Of a DNA stretch of 64,000 nucleotides, positions 63,918 through 64,000 are shown piece after piece. Source of the DNA: Phycisphaerae bacterium (GTDB lineage Bacteria > Planctomycetota > Phycisphaerae > Sedimentisphaerales > Anaerobacaceae); assembly GCA_016782865.1 (NCBI GenBank), contig JADHXR010000005.1:19046-83045 (forward strand). The letters run 5' to 3'. Numbering within the stretch: position 1 is the first letter of the stretch; each line of letters starts with the position of its first letter. Made by a program: the position numbers and the translations under genes. The notes beneath the pieces are model-generated. The model had not been told where the DNA came from. It saw nothing but the letters and a program-made list of their open reading frames with translations, and ran no database searches.

Positions 63918-64000
63918 GATAATACCTCCGTTACTTGTTCCATAAACCGTTGAAACTACTGCCTAATTAAAGCACTATGTACATTTTAGGTTGGTTCTCA

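Overview
The window looks like the chromosome of an anaerobic planctomycete, probably a Phycisphaerae/Sedimentisphaerales relative. This is inferred from gene content: secreted proteins with Tat leaders, several exported Gfo/Idh/MocA oxidoreductases, a DUF1080-ThuA fusion, planctomycete-type dockerin plus LamG tails, proteins related to the hydrazine synthase alpha subunit, paired prepilin-leader proteins, PQQ-type propellers, FGE-sulfatase domains, and a four-subunit pyruvate:ferredoxin oxidoreductase. No rRNA gene, intact tRNA gene, CRISPR array, transposase or integrase was found.

Layout. 1-6.6 kb: a PIG-L deacetylase, then two duplicated secreted peptidases (an M14 carboxypeptidase broken by a 5-bp tandem duplication, and an S8 subtilase), both ending in dockerin-like and LamG domains. 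7.0-15.6 kb: an acyl/aryl-CoA module. A benzoate-CoA-ligase-type gene converges on a six-gene minus-strand operon (MDR dehydrogenase, crotonase/3-hydroxyacyl-CoA dehydrogenase fusion, BcrB/HgdB-type subunit, its ATP-dependent activase, MBL hydrolase, KAS III-like enzyme). 16-23 kb: a TPR protein, a HEAT plus hydrazine-synthase-like cytochrome gene disrupted just before its CxxCH haem motif, and an ABC-F ATPase. 23-32 kb: a carbohydrate region with a Tat-exported TIM-barrel protein, three Tat oxidoreductases, an FGE-domain protein and a DUF1080-ThuA protein, probably a periplasmic 3-keto-glycoside pathway. 32-43 kb: a trypsin-TPR protein, a candidate structured RNA, a DAHP synthase-chorismate mutase fusion, a fourth oxidoreductase, a LamG protein with a sigma-factor-like N-terminus, an MFS transporter, purC and a cupin.

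43-52 kb: two prepilin-leader proteins, a Tat cupin protein, a DhaK-DhaL-LsrF-like kinase/aldolase operon, and porGDAB. 52-60 kb: a giant exported hydrazine-synthase-alpha-like dihaem protein fused to an FGE domain, a HEAT-repeat protein and a fifth Tat oxidoreductase. 60-64 kb: a 42-nt 3' fragment of a tRNA-Asn (a likely attachment-site scar) followed by two PQQ-like propeller proteins.

The most unusual items are the CoA module with a lone BcrB/HgdB-type subunit, the two different small duplications that each disable a secreted enzyme, the tRNA-Asn scar, the DhaK/DhaL/LsrF operon and the unassigned structured RNA near 33.6 kb. All functional assignments rest on reading motifs and domain order by eye; no database search was run.
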